Shown here piece by piece: positions 31,210 to 39,516 of a stretch of DNA of 49,235 nucleotides; position 1 is the first letter of the stretch; every line of letters starts with the position of its first letter. The stretch covers positions 1 to 49,235 of the forward strand of contig CBHCZH010000006.1 of the NCBI GenBank assembly GCA_965977975.1, in the 5' to 3' direction. The translations under genes and the position numbers were made by a program. This DNA is from Croceibacterium_A sp965977975. GTDB lineage: Bacteria; Pseudomonadota; Alphaproteobacteria; Sphingomonadales; Sphingomonadaceae. The notes below the pieces were generated by a model, which saw nothing but the letters and a program-made list of their open reading frames with translations, ran no database searches and was not told the origin of the DNA.

Positions 31210-32136
31210 CTAACCCTCAGACTGATCGGCGATCAGCAGAATCTTCGGGCGCTTGACCCTGGCAGTGATGATCCGCTCTTCGCGGCGCTCGACGGCCGAT
31301 CTAATGACTGCCGGCAGTTCGTCGCGGCGCTCTCCCTTCCGGGCGCGTAACCTCCGCACGCCAGACGGCGCGTCCGCTCGCTCTACGTTGATCGCCTTGG
31401 GCAGGCGGGGCACGGTCACTTCGGGGATCGCGAGCGTCTGCCCGAAGCCGGCAAGCCCGGAACGCGCTTCGATCGCCTCGACCACCGCTGCGCGCGCTTC
31501 CGCCGGCAGCGGAATGCCTGAGGGGCGCGACGCGCCGCTTGCCGCGCACAGGATGGTCGAAAGCGGAAAGAACAGCGGCTGAAGCGAGCCGATGCGCTTG
31601 TAAGGTAGGCGCTTGGGCTTCACCTTAGCGATCGCCTTGATCCTCTCGCGGACTTCCCATCCGCTGGCGAGCTCGACGCCCGATACCGTATCGCCCGACG
31701 CGGCGCAGACATGTGCCGGGTTGTAGAAGGCATAGAGGGGAATAGTTGTAATCGCCTCGCGCCCTAACCCGCGCAAGAGCGCCTGTGACTGCGCGCCGCT
31801 GTTATGGGGATGGGCGAGCTCGGCATAGGAGCCGATCATCCAGCTATGCATATGTGGCTTGAGCCGCTTCGCCTGGATGCGGAACTGTACCGCCTCGCCG
31901 GAGGCGGGCTCGACGACCACGAGGTCGAAGTCACCGCCAGTCTTCGCTTCCGGCGGGGTTAGCACGACGATGTCATTTCCCGGCAGAGACAGGAGCGAAG
32001 CAACCAGAATGTCGGTGATGCTGTCTTCGCGGAATCGTCGCTTGAGGCGTTGCTCGATGTCGAGAAATTCGGCGATCATCACCGGCAGCCGATGTGCAAG
32101 ATCGCAGGGCGACGAGAAAATCGGCGCGATGGCCAT
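31210..32136 (-). CDS. DUF6615-family nuclease-like protein (last gene of the multi-nuclease operon)
   Basis: This 308-residue protein matches the DUF6615 pattern: FREDSITDILVASLL, then EAKTGGDFDLVVVE, FRIQAKRLK and TTIPLYAFYN. The D...QAK arrangement (GGDFDLVV followed about 15 residues later by QAK) looks like a PD-(D/E)XK nuclease core. The C-terminal half is basic, with many Arg and Lys. No function is established for the family that I know of. It starts six bases after the stop of the upstream HNH gene and is the distal gene of a six-gene minus-strand operon. Confidence 0.85.
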   Translation of the reverse strand: MAIAPIFSSPCDLAHRLPVMIAEFLDIEQRLKRRFREDSITDILVASLLSLPGNDIVVLTPPEAKTGGDFDLVVVEPASGEAVQFRIQAKRLKPHMHSWMIGSYAELAHPHNSGAQSQALLRGLGREAITTIPLYAFYNPAHVCAASGDTVSGVELASGWEVRERIKAIAKVKPKRLPYKRIGSLQPLFFPLSTILCAASGASRPSGIPLPAEARAAVVEAIEARSGLAGFGQTLAIPEVTVPRLPKAINVERADAPSGVRRLRARKGERRDELPAVIRSAVERREERIITARVKRPKILLIADQSEG

Positions 32137-32142
32137 CGCTGC

Positions 32143-33078
32143 TCAGTTCGCCGCCTTATAAAGCTCGAACCGCGCCGCCAGCCGGTCGCGATCGGGCCGG
32201 TCGACCAGGCGTTCGGGCATGAGCAAGATCTTGCCGCGCATCGCCTTGATCCCCTGTTCGAGCATTGGTCCGTCATTCATCGCGAAAAGCTCGTCGGAGA
32301 CATGGATGCGATAGTCAGGATCGATGCCGATCAGATTGGCATCAAATGCGGCATGATGAACCTTGGAGAGCGGCAGGCCATTGGCGACCATCGGTTGACC
32401 CAGCAGCTCATCGCGATCGGCGATGATGTGTGCTGCGTCGAGCAAGCGTCGCTCGGGAAGGCGTGAGATTGCACAGCGGCCGCCATAGGCGGCTAGCACC
32501 GCCTCGCGGAAGGTTGCCTGATGCAGTCGCTGGCTGACGAGGCGCAACGCGTAGCGCCGCTCGGGCGGGGGCGGGATCGCGGCCGCGCCCGCGGTCGAAG
32601 CAAGTGGCATGCCGAAGCCGATCCTCGCGGCCAGGTCTGATGCCGACCAGTCAGCAATGAAGGTTGGAAAGATGGCGGTGTACCGCCCGGGCGCGATGCC
32701 GAGGAAGTATATGACCGGCACCTGCGCTTCCATCGCCTCCTTGAGCCACCGGTTGTCGGCGGCGTCCGGATTGCTGCCCATAAAGGCGTAATCGACCAGT
32801 TCCTCGCCTGCATGAATCTGCTCATGGACGCGTCGCTGATCGTCGTACCAGACCCGCGCGCCCGTCCGCGGAAAGACGGTGCGGATGCTGAGCAGATACT
32901 GCATGACACGCGGCTTGAAGATGCCGCGCTGCGGGTTGACAAAGGGGACGCGCTCGCCCCGAAACCGGAAGCCGGCGGCAAGATCATCGGCATCAAGGGG
33001 TCGGCCTGCGGCACGCCGCTCGAGTTCGGCAATGGCGGCCTGGCGCATCGCGGCGTCGATTGGATCGGGTACGCTCAT
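32143..33078 (-). CDS. HNH restriction-type endonuclease (COG3440-like), second of two
   Basis: Starting at ATG 33078 gives 311 residues and a four-base overlap with the upstream gene. The C-terminal HNH region is LLDAAHIIADRDELLGQPMV with NGLPLSKVHHAAFD (H217, N233, H241/H242), preceded by FREAVLAAYGGRCAISRL. The N-terminal half (FVNPQRGIFKPRVMQYLLS, VWYDDQ, VPVIYFLGIAPGRYTAIFP) is a separate domain of the kind found in predicted modification-dependent restriction nucleases. It is therefore a candidate reader-plus-cutter. The role in defence is inferred from fold and context. Confidence 0.88.
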   Translation of the reverse strand: MSVPDPIDAAMRQAAIAELERRAAGRPLDADDLAAGFRFRGERVPFVNPQRGIFKPRVMQYLLSIRTVFPRTGARVWYDDQRRVHEQIHAGEELVDYAFMGSNPDAADNRWLKEAMEAQVPVIYFLGIAPGRYTAIFPTFIADWSASDLAARIGFGMPLASTAGAAAIPPPPERRYALRLVSQRLHQATFREAVLAAYGGRCAISRLPERRLLDAAHIIADRDELLGQPMVANGLPLSKVHHAAFDANLIGIDPDYRIHVSDELFAMNDGPMLEQGIKAMRGKILLMPERLVDRPDRDRLAARFELYKAAN

Positions 33079-33992
33079 CCGAGATAGCGATGTTCGCGGT
33101 GCCACGCCAATGTATCGGGCGCGGGGGCGGCATAGCCGTGGCGAGGACGTCGGACGGTTGCCCCGTGCAGGTCATAATAGTGACGGCCATTGTCGAAATC
33201 AGCTTTCAGCCGGTGGCTGACTTCGAACCTATGATCATCGGAAACCGTTACATAGCCGAGATCGAAGAGACGGTGGATGTCGGTCCGCAGCAGCAGGCCA
33301 TTGGCGGGATCGTGCTCCCCGCCTTCGCCATAGCTGCGGATGTGCGCGGCATCGAGAATGGGGAGCGTTTTCTCTCCTGAGACCGCGCAGCGCCGTTCAT
33401 AGGCATCGGTCACCGCAAGCCGGAAGGCCCCCTGCCCCAGCCGCGGCCGGACCATTTGCGGCGTACCATAGCGAGCGGCAGCTTCTGTCTCCGCGCCCGG
33501 CAAGTGTGCGCGCTCGGCGACGGCGTCCCAGAGATAGCGACCTTCGGCATCGTCGGTGCTGTACCGTTTGCCCGTGACAACGTTGCGGGCGAAACTTGAG
33601 GGTACGGGCAGCCATTGCTCACGCGGCCAGAAGAATGGCTGGGTCAGGATGCGGCAGCCGACCAGTGGATCGGTGCGCGGATCGAGGAGTGCGTCATCAC
33701 GCCGGTAACGCGCGATGCGCTCACGCATCTCAGCGTGTGTGGTGACACCATTCTTGATGCCGAACGCCTCCCAGGCGAGCGACAGTGGCACGTTCGACGC
33801 ATGGCTGAACACGCCGCCGCCCACGATATAGTCATTAGGTGCGTGCAGCTTGAACAGGAACAGTTCGCCAACCGATACCGCCCCGAAATTGCGGGCGCCG
33901 CTCGGTTGCCAGAAATTGACCTCATCGGGCCGCTCCTGGCTAAGCAGATCGAACCAGCTCCGATCGGTAATGGCGACGAATAGATGGACCAC
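33075..33992 (-). CDS. HNH restriction-type endonuclease (COG3440-like), first of two
   Basis: This 305-residue protein starts at GTG 33992. The N-terminal domain (HLFVAITDRSWFDLLS, VNFWQPSGARNFGAVSVGEL, FLFKLHAPNDYIVGGGVFSH) resembles the PUA/EVE-like domain that reads modified bases in several restriction nucleases. The HNH motif is ILDAAHIRSYGEGGEHDPAN followed by LRTDIHRLFDLGYVTV (H217, N231, H240). The two HNH genes have similar catalytic halves but different N-terminal domains. It lies between the SEC-C gene and the second HNH gene, with which it overlaps by four bases. Confidence 0.88.
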   Translation of the reverse strand: MVHLFVAITDRSWFDLLSQERPDEVNFWQPSGARNFGAVSVGELFLFKLHAPNDYIVGGGVFSHASNVPLSLAWEAFGIKNGVTTHAEMRERIARYRRDDALLDPRTDPLVGCRILTQPFFWPREQWLPVPSSFARNVVTGKRYSTDDAEGRYLWDAVAERAHLPGAETEAAARYGTPQMVRPRLGQGAFRLAVTDAYERRCAVSGEKTLPILDAAHIRSYGEGGEHDPANGLLLRTDIHRLFDLGYVTVSDDHRFEVSHRLKADFDNGRHYYDLHGATVRRPRHGYAAPAPDTLAWHREHRYLG

Positions 33993-34054
33993 GGAGGTGA
34001 GCTTCTCCTTTCATCGCAAAGAGAGCAAGCATCGCATGATGATCGTGCTGTGGC

Positions 34055-36217
34055 CTACGGGCCGCAGCACTTCTTGTACTTGAGGCCACTGCCGCAAAAA
34101 CAGCGGTCGTTGCGGCCGAGTTTGCGCTCAGGTCGAGCGCGCACCAGCCGCTCCAGCGACCTAGGTAACGAGGTCCGAGGGCCGGCCTTTGGCAGATAGC
34201 CGGCAAGCTTTGCCCGCATGGGATCTTCTTGCCAGGGAAAATCCAGCACAATCCCGACAACAGGGAGGCCATCGGCCGGATCGAGAAACAGGCCGAACCA
34301 GCGGTTCGCCTGGCAGGCGTATTTGCGGGCTTCGACATGCGTTTCTAGCCGCTTGCGGACATCGCGCGGCTGCTCGTAGCTCGTGTGGACAGTCAGCCCC
34401 ACCTTGCCCATGGCGAGGCTGAAGTCGTGCTGCCGCATATCCTTTCGGGTCTGATCGACGATCAGCGCGACTCCGTTGTTATAGGCTTTTATCGAATTGC
34501 CGCTCGCCTCCAGCATGAACAGGGCGAGGTCGATCAACGACGGCTCGGGTCGCTCCTCAATCCGCTTGAGCATCCCCTCGAAGGGCGTACCGACAAAGGC
34601 GGTGAGTGGCCCTTTCGGCGTGCGCTCACCCGCAATACCGCGGCGGCGCGCGAGCATAGCGATTTCGACCGAGCCGGTGATGTTGTCGTCTAGCATCATG
34701 CCGCCGATGTCCTCGTCGATCCAAAGGTTCTGGCGGACATGGCAAGCGAGCAGGACCAGCTCGTGCGAGTAGATCAGCCGTTCGCCGAAGCGGTCACGCA
34801 GCTCGCAATAGCCGAGAAAGCGAACGGGCCGGTCGAGCAGCTCGCACACCGCATCGAGCGTGAAGATGTCGGTGACGATCGGCTGCGCGACATGGTCGAC
34901 GGGCCGCTTTTCAAGGAAACGATCAGTCTGGAAGACCAGCGAGGGGTAATGATCGGCAACCAGGCAGATGGGGTAGATCTTCTGTGGTGAATGATGAAGC
35001 GCAACCGTTGATCCGTCGGCCCTAAGAATCTTGATGCCGGGTTCGAACAACGCCTCCGCGCACAGCAGCGCCTGATCATAGGCATCCTGGACCGCAGCCT
35101 TGAAGTCGGCGCGCATGCTCAGCTCGCTGCCGCGCCGTGCCTCGATCGTGAGCCGTTTAGACTTGGCCTGCACAAGCAAGAGCCGGCCGCCGAATTCGAC
35201 CAGAATGTCTATCTCGCCGACCCGGTCGCCCTTGGCGCGATCGAGATTGAGACCGCGGTGGACGTTGGCCACGCCGAACACATCGACAAGGCGTTTATGG
35301 GTTATGGCTTCGGTGAACTCCCCGCGATGCGCAGCGGCGGTGGCGCGATAGGCCTTGTCCGCAAACATCCAGTACATTGGCGCTTCGTAGAGTGCTTCGA
35401 CAGGAGCATAATGTTGGAACACCGCGAAGCGTCCGTCGCCGAGAGCTATGAACGGCGCGGAAGTTGCCAGGTTATAGTCGTTGAGCGCGATGAACGCGGT
35501 GTTGTCGCCAAGTGGCGTCGAGAAGGCCGCGATGATCGCGGCGGCCTTTTCCTCTGATAAGCCGCTGCGCGCAACGAGATCGGGCTGGGTCACGATGAAG
35601 CCGGGCAACAGCGACCAGGTGGAGGGATCGGTCTCAACCGACGCCGACTTCCAGCGAGCAGTCACCTGCTCTTCGGTCAGCGCGAGACAGGCATCGACGA
35701 GCGCCGCCGCTTCCTCGATGCTGAAGCCGCGATTGGCTTCTAACCAGGGATTGTCAGCGCGATATTTATCGACCGCGAAGTCGCGATACTGGAAGTTGAA
35801 GGCAGACTCGCCAGCGTAGAAGATCGGTTCGCGCAGCGTCTCCACATTCTCGCGCGAGGCCATGAAATTCTCGATTCCGTCACCGAACATCGGCCAGCTC
35901 AGTCGACGGTGAAGCTCCTCGAGCAGCGCCTCGACCTGCGTCAGCAATGCCGCCGGATCGGAAGGAAGCTGGTCGAAGGTCTCGGGACCCGCTTGGATCA
36001 TGTAGCCGATTAGAGTGGCGACTTCGGTCCTAATCAGCCGCTTTGATCCGAAGAGGTGCGCCATGTCCTCGGGTTTCATCTCGTCTTGGTAGAAGACGAA
36101 ATTATCGCGGACGATGACTTGCGCTACGATGTGCGCGAAACCCGGCTGGTGGCAGAGCGTGCGCAGTTCCGCCAGGACCTCGGCCTCGGCGCGGGGAGCC
36201 GCCGTTTTCTCGCTCAC
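34055..36217 (-). CDS. Large SEC-C motif protein with a PD-(D/E)XK-like core
   Basis: GTG 36217 gives 720 residues and leaves 58 bases after the previous gene; the frame is open further and the start is not certain. Around residues 330-355, GEIDILVEFGGRLLLVQAKS has the D...xAK layout of NERD/PD-(D/E)XK nucleases. The last residues RNDRCFCGSGLKYKKCCGP are a SEC-C zinc-binding motif, often found on defence and quality-control proteins. The rest is mixed alpha/beta with no family I recognise. It is the largest protein of the six-gene operon and a possible sensor or scaffold for the three nucleases that follow. Confidence 0.85.
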   Translation of the reverse strand: MSEKTAAPRAEAEVLAELRTLCHQPGFAHIVAQVIVRDNFVFYQDEMKPEDMAHLFGSKRLIRTEVATLIGYMIQAGPETFDQLPSDPAALLTQVEALLEELHRRLSWPMFGDGIENFMASRENVETLREPIFYAGESAFNFQYRDFAVDKYRADNPWLEANRGFSIEEAAALVDACLALTEEQVTARWKSASVETDPSTWSLLPGFIVTQPDLVARSGLSEEKAAAIIAAFSTPLGDNTAFIALNDYNLATSAPFIALGDGRFAVFQHYAPVEALYEAPMYWMFADKAYRATAAAHRGEFTEAITHKRLVDVFGVANVHRGLNLDRAKGDRVGEIDILVEFGGRLLLVQAKSKRLTIEARRGSELSMRADFKAAVQDAYDQALLCAEALFEPGIKILRADGSTVALHHSPQKIYPICLVADHYPSLVFQTDRFLEKRPVDHVAQPIVTDIFTLDAVCELLDRPVRFLGYCELRDRFGERLIYSHELVLLACHVRQNLWIDEDIGGMMLDDNITGSVEIAMLARRRGIAGERTPKGPLTAFVGTPFEGMLKRIEERPEPSLIDLALFMLEASGNSIKAYNNGVALIVDQTRKDMRQHDFSLAMGKVGLTVHTSYEQPRDVRKRLETHVEARKYACQANRWFGLFLDPADGLPVVGIVLDFPWQEDPMRAKLAGYLPKAGPRTSLPRSLERLVRARPERKLGRNDRCFCGSGLKYKKCCGP

Positions 36218-36275
36218 CTGTTCACAGACACGTCGGGGGCGCCGTCGCGCGGACGTGTCCCGATGGCCAGCTCGT

Positions 36276-36578
36276 CTAGTCACGATCGCCAGTCTCGGCA
36301 CCCACTGCCCATGCCGGCGGGTCAATCAGCCGCCAGGTCTTATAGGTCCCGGCGGCCGGTAAACGCGCGTTGGCCTCGCGCAACTCGCCTGTCGTCAGGT
36401 CATAAATGTCGGCATGGACTTTGGGGTTGCCATAATATGGCGCGGAACCGGTAAGCGGACCTACTGACGTCACCCGCGCACAGCTGTTGCCCCAAGTGGT
36501 GCGCCGCAGCCAGAAGCCGGGCCGAGCTCCATTGGTGACGAACATCTGGAACAGGTTCTGATCAGCGAAGTCAGTCAT
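36276..36578 (-). CDS. Hypothetical protein, second gene of the multi-nuclease operon
   Basis: This 100-residue protein begins MTDFADQNLFQMFVTNGARP and ends WAVGAETGDRD. It is soluble and Trp/Tyr-rich (GFWLRRTTWGNSCARVTSVG, YKTWRLIDPPAW), probably a small beta domain. Its ATG overlaps the end of the upstream 61-residue gene, so the pair is translationally coupled. I do not recognise the family. It precedes the SEC-C gene by 58 bases. Confidence 0.65.
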   Translation of the reverse strand: MTDFADQNLFQMFVTNGARPGFWLRRTTWGNSCARVTSVGPLTGSAPYYGNPKVHADIYDLTTGELREANARLPAAGTYKTWRLIDPPAWAVGAETGDRD

Positions 36579-36756
36579 CGACTCGTGGCCCGCAGTTGTA
36601 CTTGCCCGGCGATGATAGCGAATTTCCGATCGAGCGACCTTCCCAGCGGAGATTTATCCCGAGGCGCATTTTGCCGGTGATCGGGGGTTCGTTGCGAAAC
36701 GATCCGGGACGGCGCTTTTCATAGCGGCCGAAAGGCTCGAGGGGGGTATTTAACAT
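36571..36756 (-). CDS. Hypothetical small protein, first gene of the multi-nuclease operon
   Basis: Starting at ATG 36756 gives 61 residues (MLNTPLEPFGRYEKRRPGSF to GKYNCGPRVDD). The frame extends to 36795, but that would run into the divergent gene. The start codon lies in the TAACATCA repeat region that separates it from the AbiE-like pair. It is basic, without membrane segments, and is not recognised. Its stop overlaps the next ATG by eight bases. Confidence 0.55.
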   Translation of the reverse strand: MLNTPLEPFGRYEKRRPGSFRNEPPITGKMRLGINLRWEGRSIGNSLSSPGKYNCGPRVDD

Positions 36757-36804
36757 CAGATAGACATATAACATCACTCGTGTTAAATGGCGCATCTAAT
36801 GTTA
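36751..36804. promoter_or_regulatory. Divergent operator/promoter region with repeated TAACATCA/TGTTA half-sites
   Basis: TAACATCA occurs at 36751-36758 and 36769-36776. TGTTA, its complement, occurs at 36781-36785 and 36800-36804. The middle pair makes TAACA-7-TGTTA. The stretch is AT-rich in a GC-rich island and contains the starts of both divergent operons (36756 leftwards and 36787 rightwards). It looks like the binding region of a single regulator, perhaps the winged-helix protein encoded to the right. Confidence 0.6.
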
Positions 36805-37812
36805 GACGATGCACAAGATCTCGACGCACAAGCCGCTGCGGCTGAAGCATACGTTCAGTCCGCTTTTGGGGAGCGACTGAGCCTCCATCCCGTCGCGCCT
36901 CCGAGCTTGCCCCATTTCCTCCTCGACCGATATCGGTTGTGGCGAGGCACGCTGATGGGCCAATCCCTGATCGTTGCCGCATGGAAAAACTGGCGGCCGG
37001 GCATGGGTTTCACAGCGGATTTCGTGAAGCACCGCGAAGTCTTGCGTCGTCAGCTCGGCGCCCAACTTGTCATCTTGCTCCTAAGCCATGCGCCGGCGGC
37101 CATCCGTCGCCAAATGGTTGAGCGGCGGATAGGCTTTCTCGCGCCGGGAGCCCAACTTTACGTTCCCGAAGCGCTGCTCGACCTGCGCGAGCGTGGCACG
37201 CGCGCCCCTTCCGAACCGAGTGAGCTGATCACGCCGACCGCGCAGCTTCTTCTCATTGCGATCGTTCTCGGCGAGCAGCTCGAAGACGCAAATCTAACCG
37301 AGCTGGCCGAGCGACTCGGTGTCGCGGTCATGAGCATGAGCCGCGCGCTAGACGAACTGGAGGCGCTTCAGATTGCCAGGGCACGGCATGTCGGCCGACA
37401 ACGGCGTCTGAATATGCTGCTCCATGGGCAGGAGCTTTGGGAGAGCATCAAGAACAGGCTGCAATCCCCGGTGCGTAAGGTGCGCGTCGTCTCCGGCCAT
37501 CTCGACGACCAGTCCGCCCCGCGCGCAGGCGAAAGTGCTCTTGCGCAATACACGATGCTCGCCGCCCCTCGAGTTGATCGCAGGGCGATCGCTGCAGCTC
37601 GCTGGAAGCAAGCTGCGGCGCATTTGGAGAATGCCGCCGCGACCGTATTCGCGGAAGACCGCACCGAGCTCGAAACCTGGAGCTACGAGCCCCGAACTCT
37701 AGCACGTGATGGCGTCGTTGATCCGATCTCGCTGTACCTGAGCGTCCGGCACGATCCGGACGAACGTGTCGCACAGGCGGCCGAGCAACTGTTGGAGCCA
37801 TTCGGATGGTAG
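36787..37812 (+). CDS. Winged-helix regulator, AbiEi-like partner of a nucleotidyltransferase
   Basis: This 341-residue protein has a central winged helix (about residues 150-215: QLLLIAIVLGEQLEDANLTE, LAERLGVAVMSMSRALDELE, RARHVGRQRRLNMLLHG). The flanks of about 140 and 125 residues are unrecognised. The pairing with a following nucleotidyltransferase of the AbiEii type, in a seven-base overlap, suggests a type IV toxin-antitoxin/abortive-infection unit. In AbiE the first protein represses its own promoter. The domain order differs from classical AbiEi, where the winged helix is N-terminal, so the name is by analogy. Confidence 0.75.
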   Translation: MAHLMLDDAQDLDAQAAAAEAYVQSAFGERLSLHPVAPPSLPHFLLDRYRLWRGTLMGQSLIVAAWKNWRPGMGFTADFVKHREVLRRQLGAQLVILLLSHAPAAIRRQMVERRIGFLAPGAQLYVPEALLDLRERGTRAPSEPSELITPTAQLLLIAIVLGEQLEDANLTELAERLGVAVMSMSRALDELEALQIARARHVGRQRRLNMLLHGQELWESIKNRLQSPVRKVRVVSGHLDDQSAPRAGESALAQYTMLAAPRVDRRAIAAARWKQAAAHLENAAATVFAEDRTELETWSYEPRTLARDGVVDPISLYLSVRHDPDERVAQAAEQLLEPFGW

Positions 37813-38561
37813 TCGGGGTCGATCGCTTTCGTGACCACTTTGCTGGGCACGATCACCAGTACGTGCTGATCGGCGGTGCAGCGTGCGAACTCTTGATGGA
37901 CGATGTCGGCCTCGACTTCCGGGCCACCAAAGATCTCGACATCGTTCTTATCGTCGAAGCGCTCGATCCGGCATTCTCAGAGCGGTTTTGGGCCTTTGTC
38001 GAAGAGGGGGCCTATCAAGTACGCCAGCGCAGCGATGGAAAACGCCTCCTGTATCGATTCCAGAAGCCGAAAACCCCCGATTTCCCGGCTATGCTTGAGT
38101 TGTTCTCCCGCACACCGCCCGGGCTGGTCCTCGCGGACGCAAGTCAGCTCACTCCGTTGCCGATCGGCGAGGAAGCGGCGAGCCTTTCCGCAATTTTGCT
38201 CGAAGAGGACTACTATGAGTTCCTGAAGTCGATGGTGCGCACGGTCGATGGCATTCCGGTCCTCGGCGAAGCCGCGATCATCCCGTTCAAGGCACGCGCT
38301 TGGGTGGATCTCAGCGAACGACGGACGAATGGTGAGGCGATCGACGAACGCGACATCAAGAAGCATCGCAACGATGTTGCACGCCTGCTGCAGCTGCTCC
38401 CGGCTGACGCGCACTATGCGCTTCCCGACAAGGTCCGCGCCGGGATGGGCACATTCATTGCCGCGCTCGAGTCCGCTGAGGAGTTTGACCCTAGGCAATT
38501 TGCGGTCGACATGACGCGAGCAACAGTGATCGAGCGCCTCAAGAGCGCGTACCAGCTCTAA
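37806..38561 (+). CDS. Nucleotidyltransferase, AbiEii-like toxin candidate
   Basis: This 251-residue protein has a nucleotidyltransferase core: YVLIGGAACELL (G23-G24) and FRATKDLDIVLIVE (D43, D45), the R-x-T-x-D-x-D pattern of the DUF1814/AbiEii/MenT group. The later SLSAILLEEDYYEFLKSMVR and INPFKARAW-like IIPFKARAWVDLSER are also typical, the latter carrying the conserved Lys. Such enzymes add nucleotides to tRNA or bind GTP to halt growth after infection. The ATG overlaps the preceding regulator gene. Confidence 0.8.
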   Translation: MVVGVDRFRDHFAGHDHQYVLIGGAACELLMDDVGLDFRATKDLDIVLIVEALDPAFSERFWAFVEEGAYQVRQRSDGKRLLYRFQKPKTPDFPAMLELFSRTPPGLVLADASQLTPLPIGEEAASLSAILLEEDYYEFLKSMVRTVDGIPVLGEAAIIPFKARAWVDLSERRTNGEAIDERDIKKHRNDVARLLQLLPADAHYALPDKVRAGMGTFIAALESAEEFDPRQFAVDMTRATVIERLKSAYQL

Positions 38562-38641
38562 GAGCGGGCTTCGGTGAGGGGCAGTGCCACTCTACCTCTT
38601 ACTTGAGCAGAACGAACCGGCTGGTGGATGAAAATTCCAGA

Positions 38642-38676
38642 GCATGATCGATAAATGCCTCGTTTATCGATCATGC
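38642..38676. terminator. Perfect 14-base hairpin between convergent genes
   Basis: GCATGATCGATAAA and TTTATCGATCATGC flank a seven-base loop TGCCTCG. It lies between the nucleotidyltransferase gene and the oppositely directed alpA, so a bidirectional terminator is likely. The ATCGAT core would also suit a protein-binding palindrome. Confidence 0.5.
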
Positions 38677-38765
38677 AAATGGCGGCGACGAGCCAGATGA
38701 ACCAACAGCTGCGTCCGACTGCGGTGACGCGGACCGGAATGCTGCAAATCCGGACGCGAAAGCCG

Positions 38766-38978
38766 TCATTCCTGTGAATGCTCGGCCGCCTCATAGAACA
38801 TTGGATTGCGCAACCATTCCTCGACGGCCGATTGCCTCCAGCCGGCGCAACGTTCGCTGATCTTGACGTTCATCGGGAACGTGCCGGCCTGCATTTTCCG
38901 GTAGAGCGTCGAGCGGCTGAGACCAGTGCGATCGAGGACCGCATTGAGGCGAAGAATGCGGTCGGGAGTGTCGGGCAT
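38766..38978 (-). CDS. alpA: AlpA-family excisionase/regulator
   Basis: This 70-residue MerR/AlpA-like helix-turn-helix protein contains RLNAVLDRTGLSRSTLYRKM, AGTFPMNVKISERCAGWRQ and AVEEWLRNP. AlpA proteins act as excisionases or transcriptional activators of integrases on P4-like elements, so this probably assists excision of the island with the integrase at 29891-31096. It is transcribed leftwards and ends near a strong hairpin. Confidence 0.88.
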   Translation of the reverse strand: MPDTPDRILRLNAVLDRTGLSRSTLYRKMQAGTFPMNVKISERCAGWRQSAVEEWLRNPMFYEAAEHSQE

Positions 38979-39516
38979 GGCATGATCCTGTCTGATTTGC
39001 TTTGGCTCCCCGCGAGCAGGATCGGGATCGTCATGGATGGCGCAAGGGTGCTGAAAAGCCAGCTACGTCTCGGCGCAGCCAGATGCGGCCGGACGCGGCG
39101 CAAAGGTATGTGTGGCTCGCGCCGTACTTGCTGAACTCGAAGTCCCATGGCGTCTCACGCTCGGCGAGCGTGACCGCGCTCTACGCCGCTGACACGGCGC
39201 CGAGTCGCCCTGCTGCGTCTCGGCCCATCCGGGTGACGATCGACTGACGCGGGGCAGGAGCTGGTGCTCCGGCCAAGCGGACAGCGCGCCTTCGCGCGCT
39301 GGCGCTGGTGCCTGCGGCACCGGCTGGCGGGTGGTCGCCCGCTCCCCTGTGGTCCCGCCGCGGCGTGCCGCAACCCCGGCTGCGCCGGGGTCCTCCACTT
39401 CGTTGCGGCCCGTTGGGTGCGGCCCGCCTCCGCCGGCGGGACCGCCGGTCCGCTCATGCCGCCCACCCGCCATTCCGGCGCCGGTTTGCGGCGGTTTGGA
39501 AAAGGAGTGGGAAGCG
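38979..39516. other. Non-coding stretch with hairpins and a possible gene remnant
   Basis: I see no convincing gene in these 538 bases. Hairpins include CAGCGCGC-CTTC-GCGCGCTG (39282-39301) and GGTGCC-TGC-GGCACC (39307-39321), probably in the ardC leader. On the minus strand around 39170-39030 a frame reads LAERETPWDFEFSKYGASH and ends GFSAPLRHP. It looks coding but has no start codon and a stop just upstream, so it may be the end of a decayed gene. Confidence 0.4.

Noticed and set aside
38558..38794. Minus-strand 78-codon frame between the nucleotidyltransferase and alpA genes
   Set aside because: It runs through the perfect hairpin at 38642-38676 and overlaps the end of alpA. Composition does not look coding.
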